Below are positions 48,601 through 60,039 of a stretch of DNA of 64,000 nucleotides, one piece after another. The stretch is from positions 81,449,740-81,513,739 of the forward strand of contig JAOWCC010000577.1 of NCBI GenBank assembly GCA_030867875.1, given 5' to 3'. The notes beneath the pieces were generated by a model. It was not told the DNA's origin. It made no database searches and worked only from the letters and a program-made list of their open reading frames with translations. Both the position numbers and the translations under genes were made by a program. How positions within the stretch are numbered: position 1 is the stretch's first letter; each line of letters opens with the position of its first letter. The DNA comes from Actinernus sp. WN-2022. Lineage: Eukaryota; Cnidaria; Anthozoa; Actiniaria; Actinernidae.

Positions 48601-49137
48601 GGAAAGCTGACAGACAAGACGCTTTTCGTTACATGTGAAGTTGAGTGCTACCGGATTTCCTCAGAAACTGCCGAGACGGTTGAAGAACTCAACTCAACCC
48701 AGGAAGAAGCTGACACCAGGCTCATTCTCCATGCAGCTCATGCAGCCAGATCAGGCTATGAGGCATTGATTGTGGTATCAGAAGATACCGACGTATTCAT
48801 ATACTTTGCCTGGTATTCAAGGACTTTATTCCGATATCCATGTACTTTAAGTGTGGAACGCAGACACGAACCAGATATGCCAGCATCTCTAGCTAGTGTA
48901 GTACAGGAAGTGGGAGGAGAACTTTGCAAATGCCTCCTTGGTATGCATGCTTTCACAGTTTGTGATACTGCATGTGAGCCCATTCGCTGGACGGGGAAAG
49001 ATTGGAGCCCTTCCAATTGTCAAACAGCACAGTTCCTTTCAAGAAATGTTCAAGCACTTAGGAATGGAATGGGAGTTTTCAGATGAGCTGGTCGAAAAAC
49101 TCCAGGAGTTCACATGCCATGCAGTTGTATAGCTCTC
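45618..49137 (+). pseudogene. Decayed copy of a dispersed cnidarian gene family (EADTR / SEDTDV type)
   Basis: Successive plus-strand fragments follow one large protein: 45618-45935 (IFYHRKCRSIFMMKKLL), 45913-46410 (ACYHRSCYRSYTRP), 46412-46526 (KDIQRAAINIREAI...), 46550-46924 (CGHGIAYFQIEEINAALCLQ, LAWDNIDRLEETLSGE), a shifted frame to 47140 (RALFAHMIIIAENRKL), then after an insertion 48165-48638 (AKELQKSVPAADAIPQPSAC), 48660-48850 (EEADTRLILHAAHAA, IVVSEDTDVFIYF) and 48890-49137 (HAFTVCDT, FKHLGMEWEFSDELVEKL). Paired H/C motifs suggest zinc binding, and SEDTDV with HAFTxCDT may be an acidic active site. At least five frameshifts, stops, a missing middle segment and an inserted element make it a pseudogene. 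Function unknown; possibly mobile-element-derived. Confidence 0.8.
47136..48151. mobile_element. Inverted-repeat insertion splitting the gene-family relic
   Basis: CTCAAGCATGTTAAGGCCTG (47136) and its complement CAGGCCTTAACATGCTTGAG (ending 48151) are paired ends matching 24 of 25 bases. It separates the coding fragment ending REVLKH from the one resuming near VPLPWSLSTADG. A solo copy of the right end occurs at about 50224-50239. A TTAA lies within each end, so the true insertion could be the inner TTAA-to-TTAA piece. A minus-strand 89-codon frame (47162-47431) looks protein-like but unrecognised. Confidence 0.6.
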
Positions 49138-49555
49138 AACCGGGAACAAATGACAAAACGAGCTTAATTAGCTAGGTACAGGTTGTTCTGTGCCAGGAGG
49201 GCAACCTGACTGAATCAACTCAACTACCGCCATGCGCTAATTAACTGCTTACTGAAACATGCTTCTCGTTCAAACTATCAAGCGGCGATCTGGAAGCGGA
49301 GCCTTCAAAGCTGTCCTGAGATCCCCACCCCCATCGGTTCCGGTTGGTGTCACGAGCTGATAGTAAGCTCGTTTGCCACGGTTATCATATACCAAAATAG
49401 ACTAGAGGAAACAAGGTTTTCAAAAATATATGTTAGAATTTGTCCCTCATTTTGGTACCAAATGGCCATTTTTGGGGTCCTTGGCCCATGGACTATTTCT
49501 TTCATTTTAGGTATTTTAAAAGATTTTAATGTAGATATGCACGACATATTTTATA
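49138..49555. other. Intergenic stretch
   Basis: Nothing recognised between the gene-family relic and the microsatellite. Confidence 0.4.
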
Positions 49556-49566
49556 AAATATATATT

Positions 49567-49639
49567 TCATGCATCTCATGCATCTCATGCATTTGATGCA
49601 TTTGATGAATTTGATGCATTTGATGCATTTGATGCATTC
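49567..49639. repeat. Microsatellite, 9-bp unit ATTTGATGC
   Basis: Eight to nine tandem copies, the first few reading ATCTCATGC and the rest ATTTGATGC. Confidence 0.9.
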
Positions 49640-50240
49640 TAATGGCTCATATATCTAGACTCCGTGACTACGACAAACACAGAAACATTCGAGTATCGGT
49701 ATTTTGGTGTTTTGAAGGTCACGTGACCTTAAGGCTGATAAAACAAAGAAATCAAAATGGGGTGGCGGAAGTTATTGTTTTGTTTCATATTTTCCGTTGA
49801 AAATGTTAAGCTTGTTATGGGAAATGAGACTGTGTCCGGAATGGTTGACTTTTTATCCGTGAAGAGGATATAAATGGCGAAAAATGGTTCCAAGAATAGG
49901 TTACGTGACCTGTTTCCTATATTTTCGCCTTAACAGTCTATCAGGGTCAACCATTCCGAATTGATCTTTAAAGTCAACCACAAGTGTAATCAGATAAACA
50001 CAAAATCGTTACATAAAATATACAATGCACCACCCCGTTTTTAGTTTAATTTTCAACATTTTGTGATCACGTGGTTGGTCACGTGATATACATTTTACCA
50101 AAATTTAATATTAGGACGACTAAAAACGCTGAGATTAGTTATAACGACTATTGTTCTGGGATTTGAGCAAATTCAAGTGACTATTCAACGAAATAGCTGT
50201 AGCCTCGATTTCATGTCCAAACCAGCCTTAACATGCTTGA
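49640..50240. repeat. Partial relative of the 47136-48151 insertion
   Basis: Contains GTGACCTGTTTCCTATATTTTCGCCTTAAC (49908-49935, similar to 47800-47830) and ends in CAGCCTTAACATGCTTGAG (about 50223-50241), a match to that insertion's right end. The left end is not found. Confidence 0.5.
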
Positions 50241-50399
50241 GAAGGAAGGGGCGTAGGAGTAGGCTATACTGATATCAGGGCCCGGGTCTATAATATGGCC
50301 GGGCATATTTATTACAATATTGAAAAGGCAAATATAGAGAATTAAAGAGAAAAATCTCCCGGAAATATTTGGAAGATAAAAATGTTAACAGAAACGTGC

Positions 50400-51060
50400 A
50401 AAAATGAATTAGCTCCCGCCTTTTCTTATTTAATAGAATTAAGAAGTTTATTCCTTTCAATGTACGTTTGATGTTTTATAATGCCCTGATTTATCCTTAT
50501 TTAGTTGACTGTAATACTCTTTGGGGAAACTGTTCTAGCGGCTTAAATTACTCTACTCTTCTTAAACTACAGAAGAGGGCTGCCAGATCCATAATGTGTG
50601 CACCAATATATAAGTGACACCGTAAATTTCGCTTTTCAATAAATTACAATGCAGGCTCTCTCTTTATGATTTGATTAAGATACCTAAATTAATGTTGATT
50701 ATATTAATTTATAAAGTCATCAATCATTTCTCGAAGATATTAGCTTATTTCAGCTACTCTGTAAATTCGAGGATAAATAAAGTGTATGTATGTATGTATC
50801 AATGATCAAGCACCTGAAAACCTAAAAGTTGTTTTGTTCGAACTAATGTGCGAAATACACTAGATCTTCAAAGGAAATGTTTTCTTTCCAAGAGCACGTA
50901 CTTTGATAATGGGCAAAAAGGTTTTGTTTTACTGCAGTTAGTCTGTTCAATTCCCTTCCGGCCGATCAAAATGTTGTTTCTAAGGTAAGCAGCCAAACTT
51001 TCAGTAAAATGTTAAAGAAATTGTTTTTTGATGAACAATGTAAGATCGTGACCACTTAGA
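50400..51060 (+). mobile_element. LINE remnant, reverse transcriptase C-terminal part
   Basis: From about 50435 the plus strand reads IKKFIPFNVRLMFYNALIYP then YLVDCNTLWGNCSSG and LLKLQKRAARSIM, the thumb/C-terminal segment common to Jockey/RTE/CR1-type LINE reverse transcriptases. Degraded continuation (LSLYDLIKIPKL...) reaches about 51060 with frameshifts. The endonuclease and YADD regions are absent, so it is 5'-truncated. A TATG microsatellite (50785-50798) interrupts it. Confidence 0.8.
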
Positions 51061-51611
51061 ATAAAGACTGTGATTTTTTTGCAAATCCCAACTATTTATG
51101 GGTTGCAGATGTATCTCTCGGTAAGCCTTTTAGCCGTCGTCCTACGTCAATTTTCATCGATTTACTTGTAATTTTGTAAATTAGCAAATTAGTAAATTGT
51201 AAATTTGTATTTTTATGCAAACTGATAACATATTTGAGGACCACGCCTTAAATTACTATCCAGCTCAGGTTGGGTAAGCGTGACACCTTACTAAATAAAG
51301 TTGACTACTACTAGAAGGCTAGCCCTTTCTCAAAGTTCTTCTTAGCTCCCCGTCTCTCGCTTCGATTCTCGCGCTCGCTTTTCGACCCAGTAATCGCTTA
51401 CCCATGCAGTCACTAACTTAAGCGATTTCGACTTGGAGCAAGTCTACTTGAAGGCCAGGCATTTGCTGTAAATTTAATAATTTCTCGACTGGGTATGCCC
51501 CCGGACCAAAGCTCCTATGAGCGGAAGTGGCTGGCCGATTGTGTGGGTCTACACAACCATTGAACTGATACAGCATTAGGCTGCTATAACAACGCCATTT
51601 CTTTCATGGAC
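51061..51611. other. Intergenic stretch
   Basis: No feature recognised. Confidence 0.4.
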
Positions 51612-54600
51612 CTATACTGTTCGTCATTTCCATGAAAATGCCATGAAAACCGCGCAAGTACGTGAATGAAGACACCCATGACAATTGCATTCTAATAATA
51701 ACAAGAGGCCCTGAGTGGCCTTAACTCGGGCCACCTAGAAATAGGTTAATTTATAATAACATGGTTTGTGCTAGGGGAACTGGATAATTGATTCACTACT
51801 CATGCTCGTGATAATTTACATATAATGGAATGGACCTTTTACAGGAATGCAATCACATGGTTGTACTAGATGGCAAACAAATCTTAATTCATATATTTAT
51901 TAAAAGGCACTTGTATGAGATTGGTAGTGTTATTAACAAAACCTGTTTGTAAATGCTATTTTCCACCTTCTTCCAATTCTCAACCCCCAAAGGTGGTCAT
52001 GGTCCCTTACGGGAGCTTCTAATTACAACGTTTTACTGATAATAGGCCCTTTGCAGGACAAGAGCAAGCCAAAATTAGTAAAAAGCCCAAGTTTTAGGTT
52101 CATATCTTTAAAACTGAAGGAATGGCAAATTTTTGAAAACTCTATAATTTAGCTTACTTTAACAGAGTTTGTGAGGCTGTTTTTTGCTGACTGCTGCCGA
52201 AACGATTACAGCGCCACGGTATCTCGATTTCCATTGGCCGAGAAAAACGAGACGGTAAACATTTTAGGTTCATTGTAGATTTCAGATTGTCGATTACAGA
52301 TTGTCCATTTCCTATTGTTAACGGAAAGAGAAGGCGAAGTTAAATTCCTTCTTCGAGGGTATATAAAATCAAAAGTTTCTTTAGGATAAATAAGGTAGAT
52401 TTATTGAACGGTAATTTCAAGGTCTTCTGTGCGGTCCAGAAAAATAAGAAGATGAAAAAGCCGGAGTTTGAAGCCCGTTCGTATCAATCGTCGGCAAACA
52501 AAAAACTGTGTGACGCGAAGCGAGGACAAAGTGTCGAGGAGCAAGCGTCGCTTCGCTCCTCGGTGGAAAAGCTTCGTGCCTAAGCTTTGCGAAGTGAGAA
52601 CCTCTGGCACCCAGGGTAGAGTTCACGCCATATCCTGCTAGATTTTCGTTCCCGAATTTATAAAAACATGTGCATATAATATTTTAAAAGGACCCTGTCA
52701 GATCGAGAACTGAGAAATCGCGTCATTTCTACTATACTTTCCGAGAGGTTAATAACAATGAATAACAACACAACCACAGTCAATTGGTATAAAAGTTATC
52801 ATGTTCAGTTTAGCTAGTGTACTTACACTTACAAACTGTTGTCTCGGTTCTATTAGTGTTGATCAGATCTTAGCCATCTATGTCACGAGTGGATCCTTGA
52901 GTGGATCTGGAGATGTGATAAATTCCCGTTCAAAGCCCGTGAAACACCTCTCAGCTTTAGAAAAGACAAAAATCTTGGTCTTGCACTTGAAGGAACCTTT
53001 GGTTTACACAAAAAACAGCTGATATTAAAGGTTTTCCTAAGTCAAAACTCCCACTCGTCGCCATCTTGAAATGTCCACACTGTTCACTGTTCACGTCCTG
53101 CAGACTGCAGTTGACGTAACGATGGCAATGTAAAAAAAACGTGAGCTGATTGGTTAACGGCCCCGGAAGTCGATAAAATGTCACATGGCCGCCACGTGAA
53201 CAGTGCAATCGGATTGGTTCGGCGGTTGGCGGCGACTTCCGGGTCGACACAAAAAATAATACAAAAGACTTGCGATTTCTGACTCGAGCCGGCCAAAGGC
53301 CTGGCCCGAGTAATAATAATAACGTATTAGAAGCATCCTACAGAGTCTCGATGCTCTTACATATTATACCTAATAGACTGATAAAAATTACATGAATATA
53401 TAAAAAGTATCAAGTAACTAGCTAAAAGCATCTAAAAAGAAAGGTCTTCAAACTTGATTTAAACCTAATTAATGAATCAATACTTCGAATATAATCCGGA
53501 AGAGAGTTCCACAGTTTAGCTGCAGCGACATAGAATGATCTGTCGCCATAGGTTACAGTTTTACAACGAGGAACTGACAGTAAATTATGTGAACTCGATC
53601 TGAGTGAACGAGAAGGTCTGTAAGGTCTGAGCAATTCGCCTATATATTTGGGAGCTTTGCCATGGAGAGCCTTAAAAGTAATTAATATTATTTTAAAAGT
53701 GATTATATCTCTAACTGGCAGCCAGTGAAGTTTATATAAGATAGGGGAAATATGGTCAAACTTCCCAGCTCGAGTTACAAGTCTCGCAGCCGTATTCTGC
53801 ACACGCTGTAGTTTATCAAGTTCACATGCCGGTAAACCATACAAAATGCTATTACATGAGTCAAGTTTAGATGTAATGAAGGCATGAACTAATCTTTCAC
53901 AATCATCCTGGGCCAAGTGCTTTCGAATCCTTCCAATATTCCTAATAGCCAAATACGCAGACTTGCAAATATTGTTTACGTGCTTCGTCAGTTGGAGATG
54001 GGAATCAACTTACAGTAACACCGCGGTCGCGTGCAGCCAGCTTTGGAGCAATGACAACATCATCAATAGTGATTCCCGAGATCAGATCACATCGTTTGGC
54101 ATAACGAGACGTGAGATGGACAACATCAGTTTTGTTAGGGTTGCACGCAAGGCCATTGGAAGTGCACCAAATTAGAATATCTTTGACACATAGTTCGAGC
54201 CTGGACAACACAACTGAACGATCAGAACAGGGATTGATACTGAGACACATAAAGTTGTGTCGTCTGCATACATCATGCAATTCAGGCCATGGGCAGAGAT
54301 CACATCTTCTAGTGGTGCAAAGAAAAGTGAGAACAAAAGAGGTCCAAGCACGGAACCTTAAGGGACATCATATAACAGCTGTCTGTCAGACGAAGTAGTA
54401 TCTCTAACCATAACCACCTGAGTTCGGTCAGTAAGGTATGAGTGAAACCATTTCAACACGGTTCCATTCATCCCATACCGGTACCGGAGTCTTTCAAACA
54501 TTAGATTATGGTCAATAGGCGGTGTCGAAAGCTGACGACCAGTCCAAAAGTACCAGAACCATTTCTTGGTGTCTATCAATTGCATATAAGATTAAACACT

Positions 54601-55508
54601 CGTAACAGGGCTGTTTCAGTACTATGAAAGCGCCTATACGCGGATTGCAGCTTAGCTAAAAGATCGTTGGCAACAAGGTAGTTCATAGTCTGTCTAGCAA
54701 CTACTCGTTCAAGAGTCTTGGAAAGGAACGCAACGTTCGTGATAGGACGGTAACTTGGGAACTCATTGTGATCTAGGGTTTGCTTCTTGATAGATGGATG
54801 TAGGACCCCTTTCTTGAGGGACGTAGGAAACACACCAGAACTCAGTGATGTGTTAATAATATTGGTAAGTGGAGAAATTAGAACATCAGCAGGATTTGGG
54901 TTTCGAGTGTTCCACAACTTCACGGATATAGCTTTCAGATACCTCAGCAAATTCACTAAATGAGCATTGACATGGAGTGGAATTTATAGCTACAGACATG
55001 TCCATAGACGCCAAACTTGACATATGCAGATTGTCTCTCAGTTTTTGTATCTTGGTTGAGAAAAACTCACTGAAGTCCTCTGCCAGAGAATGAAGGGGCA
55101 AATGGGACGGTAAGGGAGAAACTTGTTTAACCTTAAAGAGGCCATCAATCATGCCGGTGAAACAGCTGGTTGTTATCAGAGCTTGATATTTGTGCCTTAT
55201 AATAATTAGATTTAGCAGAGTTAAGTGCATCTGTATAAGCACGACACTGTTCTCTGTACATCTGTTGATGGACATCCCATGAAAATCCTTTGAAAACTTC
55301 AAGAAAATGCTAAGTAAGCCTAGCAATCGGTTAAGATTTCATGGCCTTTGGTCCCCATGTGAAATTATAACCTTCAGTTTCGTGGGCTTTTCATGGGATT
55401 TTCATTGGATGTTTTACTAGAATGCAATTGTCTTGGGTGGTTTATAATTTGATTGACGTACTTAAACTTGCATTTTAATGCGATTTTCATGGGAATGACG
55501 AACACTAG
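51612..55508. mobile_element. Region framed by roughly 85-bp inverted repeats (possible DNA element with LINE inside)
   Basis: ACTGTTCGTCATTTCCATGA ... GACAATTGCATTCTA (51609-51685) is mirrored by TAGAATGCAATTGTCTTGGG ... TTTTCATGGGAATGACGAAC (55428-55502). Both arms also share TTTCATGG words. Between them lie the minus-strand LINE (53311-55330) and GC-rich repeats such as CCTCTGGCACCCAGGGTA (52597), a word also inside elements D and E. The simplest reading is an inverted-repeat element that later received a LINE. Confidence 0.5.
53311..55330 (-). mobile_element. 5'-truncated CR1/L2-like LINE, broken reverse transcriptase
   Basis: Read on the minus strand: a linker (55326-54960, LAEDFSEFFSTKIQKLRDNL), reverse transcriptase fragments 54956-54576 (FPSYRPITNVAFLSKTLERV), 54585-54358 (HNLMFERLRYRYGMNGTVLK), then [11 protein letters not shown] with a stop in place of the usual Q (near 54360), the catalytic YADD box (54259-54270), and the C-terminal domain 53952-53422 (LQRVQNTAARLVTR, HWLPVRDIITFKI). 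The 3' end is CTATTAGGTATAATATG followed by (ATT)n. At least three frame breaks and a missing endonuclease make it inactive. Confidence 0.9.
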
Positions 55509-55523
55509 TGATATATCGTTGTA

Positions 55524-55711
55524 CAGGGGCGTAGGGAGGTCCTGAAAATTGTAGGGGGCAAAATGATTAATTCTGGGACATTTTCATTGATAGGGGGCAA
55601 AATGATGATTTCTGGGACGCTTTTATTGATAACTTCTGTCAATCTCTCTTCAGGGACTGGGCAGAGGGGAAGGGGGTAACTGGCCCCATTGCCCCCCTCC
55701 CTACGTCACTG
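55524..55711. mobile_element. hAT-type MITE, 188 bp
   Basis: Ends CAGGGGCGTAGGGAGG and the complement of CAGTGACGTAGGGAGG. A perfect 8-bp target duplication TCGTTGTA flanks it (55516-55523, 55712-55719), which together with the CAG(G/T)G ends is diagnostic of the hAT superfamily. It also holds a tandem AGGGGGCAAAATGAT duplication. Non-autonomous. Confidence 0.93.
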
Positions 55712-55719
55712 TCGTTGTA

Positions 55720-56411
55720 GCTCCAACAAGATTATATAAACCTAATTTGATTTTAAGAGAAGTATCCTATTCCCAGCACTCTCCCTTGCGCTTGATACTG
55801 AGATTGGGAGTCAGCTGTCGCGTTCAGTTTATACCGCATAAAGGCTACCGGGCCAAAGGGCAAAGTCGAAAACGTCAACTGAACGACGACATCGGGTAAG
55901 CGCAAAGTAACGACTATGGCACTGCACAACCGCATGCCGTGTGTGGCGCGAAGTGTGTTTGAATCGAGACCGCTGACAATATAACTATATTTTCAAATTA
56001 GGCACTTTGGCACCTCACGGTATAATAATGAACGCTAGCGCTTTTCATCCATTTAATGAGACTTTTAGAAATATTTTTGGGATTATCCGGATAGATTTTT
56101 AGAACATTTTTCGGGATTTTTGTAGCTAAGCCTACTTCCGGGCCGTGCACCGGAAGTAACCAAATCAATATTACGTGACGGAAATGATGCAACATATTTA
56201 TTACATACCGCTGACTCATTTCTATGACACCGCAAACTCAGCCTTTGATTAGGCGCGTAAAGGCCCCTTGGGGAAATTCAAGATGGTGGACAACGGAACC
56301 CCAGGGTAGCGGAATTTTGGCATTCCTTGTTGATGTGAAGGCCCAAAAATAACGGTCAAATGCTGAATGCATGAAAGAAATAATTCCGACTGAGTCGAAC
56401 GTTGTATTATT
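55720..56411 (+). promoter_or_regulatory. Upstream region of the ALKBH3-like gene
   Basis: No gene seen in 55720-56230. The part 56231-56411 probably holds the 5' UTR and promoter. An upstream ORF, ATG at 56283 to the stop ending 56309 (MVDNGTPG), precedes the main start and lies in the AAGATGGTGG context common at YY1-type initiators. Confidence 0.45.
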
Positions 56412-56763
56412 ATGGATAAAAGGAGAAGAAAACGTGTCCAAGGATCTTGGGCTGCAAGAACAACTAATCCATCGAGACCGAGGGAAATGATCACAAACCC
56501 ATCGCCAATAGCGTTGATAACCCAACCTGACATAGACGGCGAGAAGAAGTTTGTATTTCAAGAAGGAGTCATAAAAACAGTAAAACGAGCTCCTACCGAG
56601 AGAGTTATAGCGGAGAGAGGGCGATATGAGATAAGCATGGAGCCATCCGGTGTGTCGATAGTGGAGTATAACCCGGGATTTCTGAGCCAGGATGAGACTG
56701 AATGGATGTTTGAGCAACTACAAACTGAAATTCCATGGCGGGAGAGGGATATTAAAATAAAAG
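56412..56763 (+). CDS. ALKBH3: Alpha-ketoglutarate-dependent dioxygenase ALKBH3-like, first coding exon
   Basis: The 117 complete codons align with the N-terminus of ALKBH3, an Fe(II)/2-oxoglutarate dioxygenase that repairs N-alkyl damage (1-methyladenine, 3-methylcytosine) in single-stranded DNA and RNA. Shared features are KRRRKRVQGSWAA at the start, the KRAPTERVI...GRYEISMEPSGVS segment (about residues 57-80) and the PGFLSQDETEWMFEQLQTEI helix. I end the exon at 56763 before GTAAAG, where similarity stops in phase 1. The catalytic HxD...H core must lie in later exons, which I could not find in the remaining 7.2 kb. The gene may extend beyond the window or be truncated. Confidence 0.85.
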
Positions 56764-56876
56764 GTAAAGCGTTAAAAGGACACAGTAGTCAATATGCTGC
56801 AACTTATAAACGTTTAGGGTTCAAGAAGTAACATTAGTCATTAAACAGCCGTGATTATCACGAGTAGATCTACATT

Positions 56877-57255
56877 GGGCCATTCCATTTTATATGCACA
56901 CCCCCCCTATTGAGGGACTTGGATATCCTTGGGGGAGGGAGGGGGTAAAACTGACAAACATCCAGAGGGGGACGAGTAAAATATCCAAAGGGGTAGATAT
57001 CCACACCAGGGATATCCTGGATGGTAGCCAGGATATAATATCCAACAGCCCCACCCCTATTGAGAAACTTGGATATCCTTGGGGGGAGAGGGGGAAATCC
57101 AAGAGGGCTGGAAAGGCTATCCAAGGGGGTCTGGAGAAACAGCGCCCAAAAAAAAGAAAAAAAACATCCAGACGGGGTTGCCCAAAATTATATCCAAAGG
57201 GGTATAGAAGTGAATCCCTCAATAGGGGGGGTGTGTATATAAAATGGAATGGCCC
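56877..57255. mobile_element. Harbinger-type MITE, 379 bp
   Basis: Inverted ends GGGCCATTCCATTTTATATG and complement, continuing as CACCCCCCCTATTGAGGGA. Flanking 3-bp copies ATT (56874-56876, 57256-57258). GG-starting ends with 3-bp duplications fit PIF/Harbinger. The interior repeats the unit TTGAGNNACTTGGATATCC. Open frames on both strands reflect this repeat, not genes. Confidence 0.83.
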
Positions 57256-57258
57256 ATT

Positions 57259-58189
57259 ATGTACATCGCATTCGCAGCAATTTATAATTATGGATTCACA
57301 TGTCACATATATTTCATTTATATTATTGACCGCCTTTTCTGTAGCCTGCACGTAATCTTACTCACTCAAATTAAGTTAGATGTGTGGATTAATTGATGGG
57401 TTTCGTTTGATGTTATTTTAGGTTGTTTTTAATATGAATACAGGGTAATGTATATTAAAAGGTGTTTTATATTTTGGTTTCAAATTAACTATATGAAGAA
57501 CTGTTATCAATTTCAAACCTACATGTACATGTATGGGTTAAGCTTGGGACAGCAACTCAGTCAAATCACTCACAGCCCCACATACTGTATGCTGTGGGAG
57601 AGTGGACTGGGGGTGGGCAAGTTTGGAATTGATAGAGCTACAATGTACATGTATATATTAACTCTAGTTATAATATAAGCTATTATTAAATCTCTATAGT
57701 GATAATGAAACAGCTTTTAGTCCAAAAGTTCTTCATTCGACCAAATATTTTTCGCCTCATTTTTTTAGGCTAGCTAGAACACAGTTTTTTATGTCCAATT
57801 CCGATTGTAACATTCCGATTCCAATAACCTACTGCATCTACATGTATCAGGACTTCCGATAAAGGCTAGAGCTATAATTTCCAATAGAATTGGCAAATAT
57901 GTTCTGATAGAATCGGAAAATGACTTGGTACACATACGTGTATACTAAAACAAATAGCCACAGAAGTGAGAGGTGAAGCTTACAGTACTTGCTAAATTCT
58001 ATCACAGAATAGATAGTGAGTAGCTTTAAGCCAATCAGATCACAAAACTAGTTGGCTTCTGTCTAGTAAACATTATAACAATATAGTATTCTAGCTACAT
58101 GACATGTACATGTAGCTAAAAAAAATGAGGGTGGAAAATGTGCTTGTTATGAATATTCATAACCATATGCATAAGTATTATTAATAAGA
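57259..58189. other. ALKBH3 intron or intergenic stretch
   Basis: AT-rich with ACATGTACATGTA runs (57522, 57642, 58105); no exon found. Confidence 0.45.
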
Positions 58190-59985
58190 ACGATATGAAC
58201 GTTACAGTAACGTTTCTACTACATGTAGCACTTCTAACTATATTGTTGAGTGTATTTATAACTCAAACCCACGATAACAACTTCAAGAATGGAACTACTG
58301 GAATACGTACATGTAGTCAACCTAAGTATTGGAAGAGAACTGTCTGCAGTGAATTTCAAGTTTGGCAGTACAAGTACGGGGAAATCGACTAGCACTTTGT
58401 TGTTAAAGTTATGCTCGTCTTGCTGCCTTTTGCTTCTAAACCTGACGAAAGATATTTTGACTGTCAGCTCTCTGCTCTTGTGTGGCGACATTGCTTTAAG
58501 CCCTGGCCCTGTTCGTGCTAAGCTAACTTGTGGTACATGCTTGAAGCGCATACGAAAGAATCAAGGTTTTGCCGAATGCTCGGTGTGCAAGATGGCTCAA
58601 CACCTTAAATGCCTTGGTGTGAGTTTTGAGGCTGCTGGAACGTGCAATCTTTGTTCATCTATGGCAGCGGCGGTAGACGACGCTAGTGAGAGTTCTTCCT
58701 TTTATTTACAACCTAATTTAGGAGCTGCTCTTAAGTCAAGAGGATTGAAAGTCATTCACCTAAATGTTTGCAGTCTCTTCAAGAAAATGGACGAGTTGTG
58801 TGTTATGATTACTCACTGCCCTGGTATTCATGTTATTGCGTTGACTGAAACCTGGCTCAATGGTAACATATTAAATAGTGAGCCGTTACTACCAGGTTTT
58901 TCACTTTTTAGGAATGATAGCTAGGGGAACGGCCAAGAGAGGTGGTGGAGTTGCAGTTTTCGTGAAAGACTCGTTGAATATTGTATAAATTAAGGCGTGA
59001 AGACCTTGAGAGTGCTGTGAGGTGTGGAGTCCATTTGGATAGAGATTAATCTGCCGAAAACCAAAGGGATTCTATTTGGAACATTTTATCGCCCCCCAAC
59101 GGGCTCATGTGAGTTTATGAGGCTTTTTGAAGATAGTGTTGAGTTTGCCCTGGCTGAAGATAAGGAGTTATTAGTTACTGGAGACTTTAACTGTGATTTA
59201 TTAGCCTCCAAACTCAGCTCAGAGTCTAAGTCGCTGAAAGGGATTTTTAAAAGCTGCAATCTTTCTCAATTAATTACGAAACCAACACGGATAGCAATAG
59301 ACAGCTCAACACTGTTAAACTTATTAGCAACAACTCATCCCTCTAACATCACAGTTTCTGAGGTTGTCGAATCGAGCTTCAGTGATCACGATCTACATGT
59401 ACTTATTGCTGTGCGAAAAATAAACATTGGTAAAATTTACAACCACCAAGAACAATTGAGTGTAGGAATAAATTACATCGCTGGCGACTTCTGTTCTGAT
59501 CTATTGGAGACCTCCTGGGATGAAGTACTCAATGAGAATGACATTGAAGTGTCCTGGCTATCATGGAAGAATACGTTCGTTAGCCTTTAGTTTGTGATAA
59601 ACACGCGCCTATAGTGACAAAGAAAATTCGTGGTCAAAACTGCCCTTGGTTAATGAACGATATCAGGCATTTAATGCGTCAACGTGATTTCTCTCTGCGG
59701 AGGTTCAGGAAATCGAAGCTTGACACTGATTTTGCATATTACAAAGAACTATGTAATGAGGTGAATAATAAGATCAGACATGCAAAAGGTGTTTATAATC
59801 AGAAACTGCTAGCAGAGAACGTTGGAGATTCTAAATCGTTTTGGAAAGCTGTGAAGAAAATTTTACCAAACAAGAAGTTAGTCGCAAAGAATACTATTGG
59901 AAACGAGACTATGTTAGACAAGAGAACTGTTGCTCAACGATTTAATGAGCACTTTACATCATTCTGTCGTTAATAGGCTGTTTGA
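58190..59985 (+). mobile_element. 3'-truncated LINE: PHD finger, 2A-like box and APE endonuclease
   Basis: 58289-58924 encodes a hydrophobic leader, GDIALSPGP (58484-58510), a PHD-type C4HC3 finger (CGTC, CSVC, HLKC, CNLC) and the start of an apurinic-type endonuclease (LKVIHLNVCSLFKKMDEL, ALTETWLN). After a frame break near 58922 the endonuclease continues at 59024-59590 (FYRPPTGS, VTGDFNCDLL, SSFSDHDLHVL with the catalytic SDH), then the linker at 59614-59973 (NCPWLMNDIRHLMRQRD, SFWKAVKKIL). The reverse transcriptase is missing: sequence changes abruptly before the GATC satellite. CR1/L2-like, inactive. Confidence 0.9.
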
Positions 59986-60039
59986 AATCAGTAATTGACC
60001 AAGGGCTATTTATGACCGTTACTGTTTATGGCCTTAACC

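Noticed and set aside
56890..57355. Open frames of 153 codons on both strands
   Set aside because: They read the TTGGATATCC repeats of a Harbinger-type MITE in both directions.
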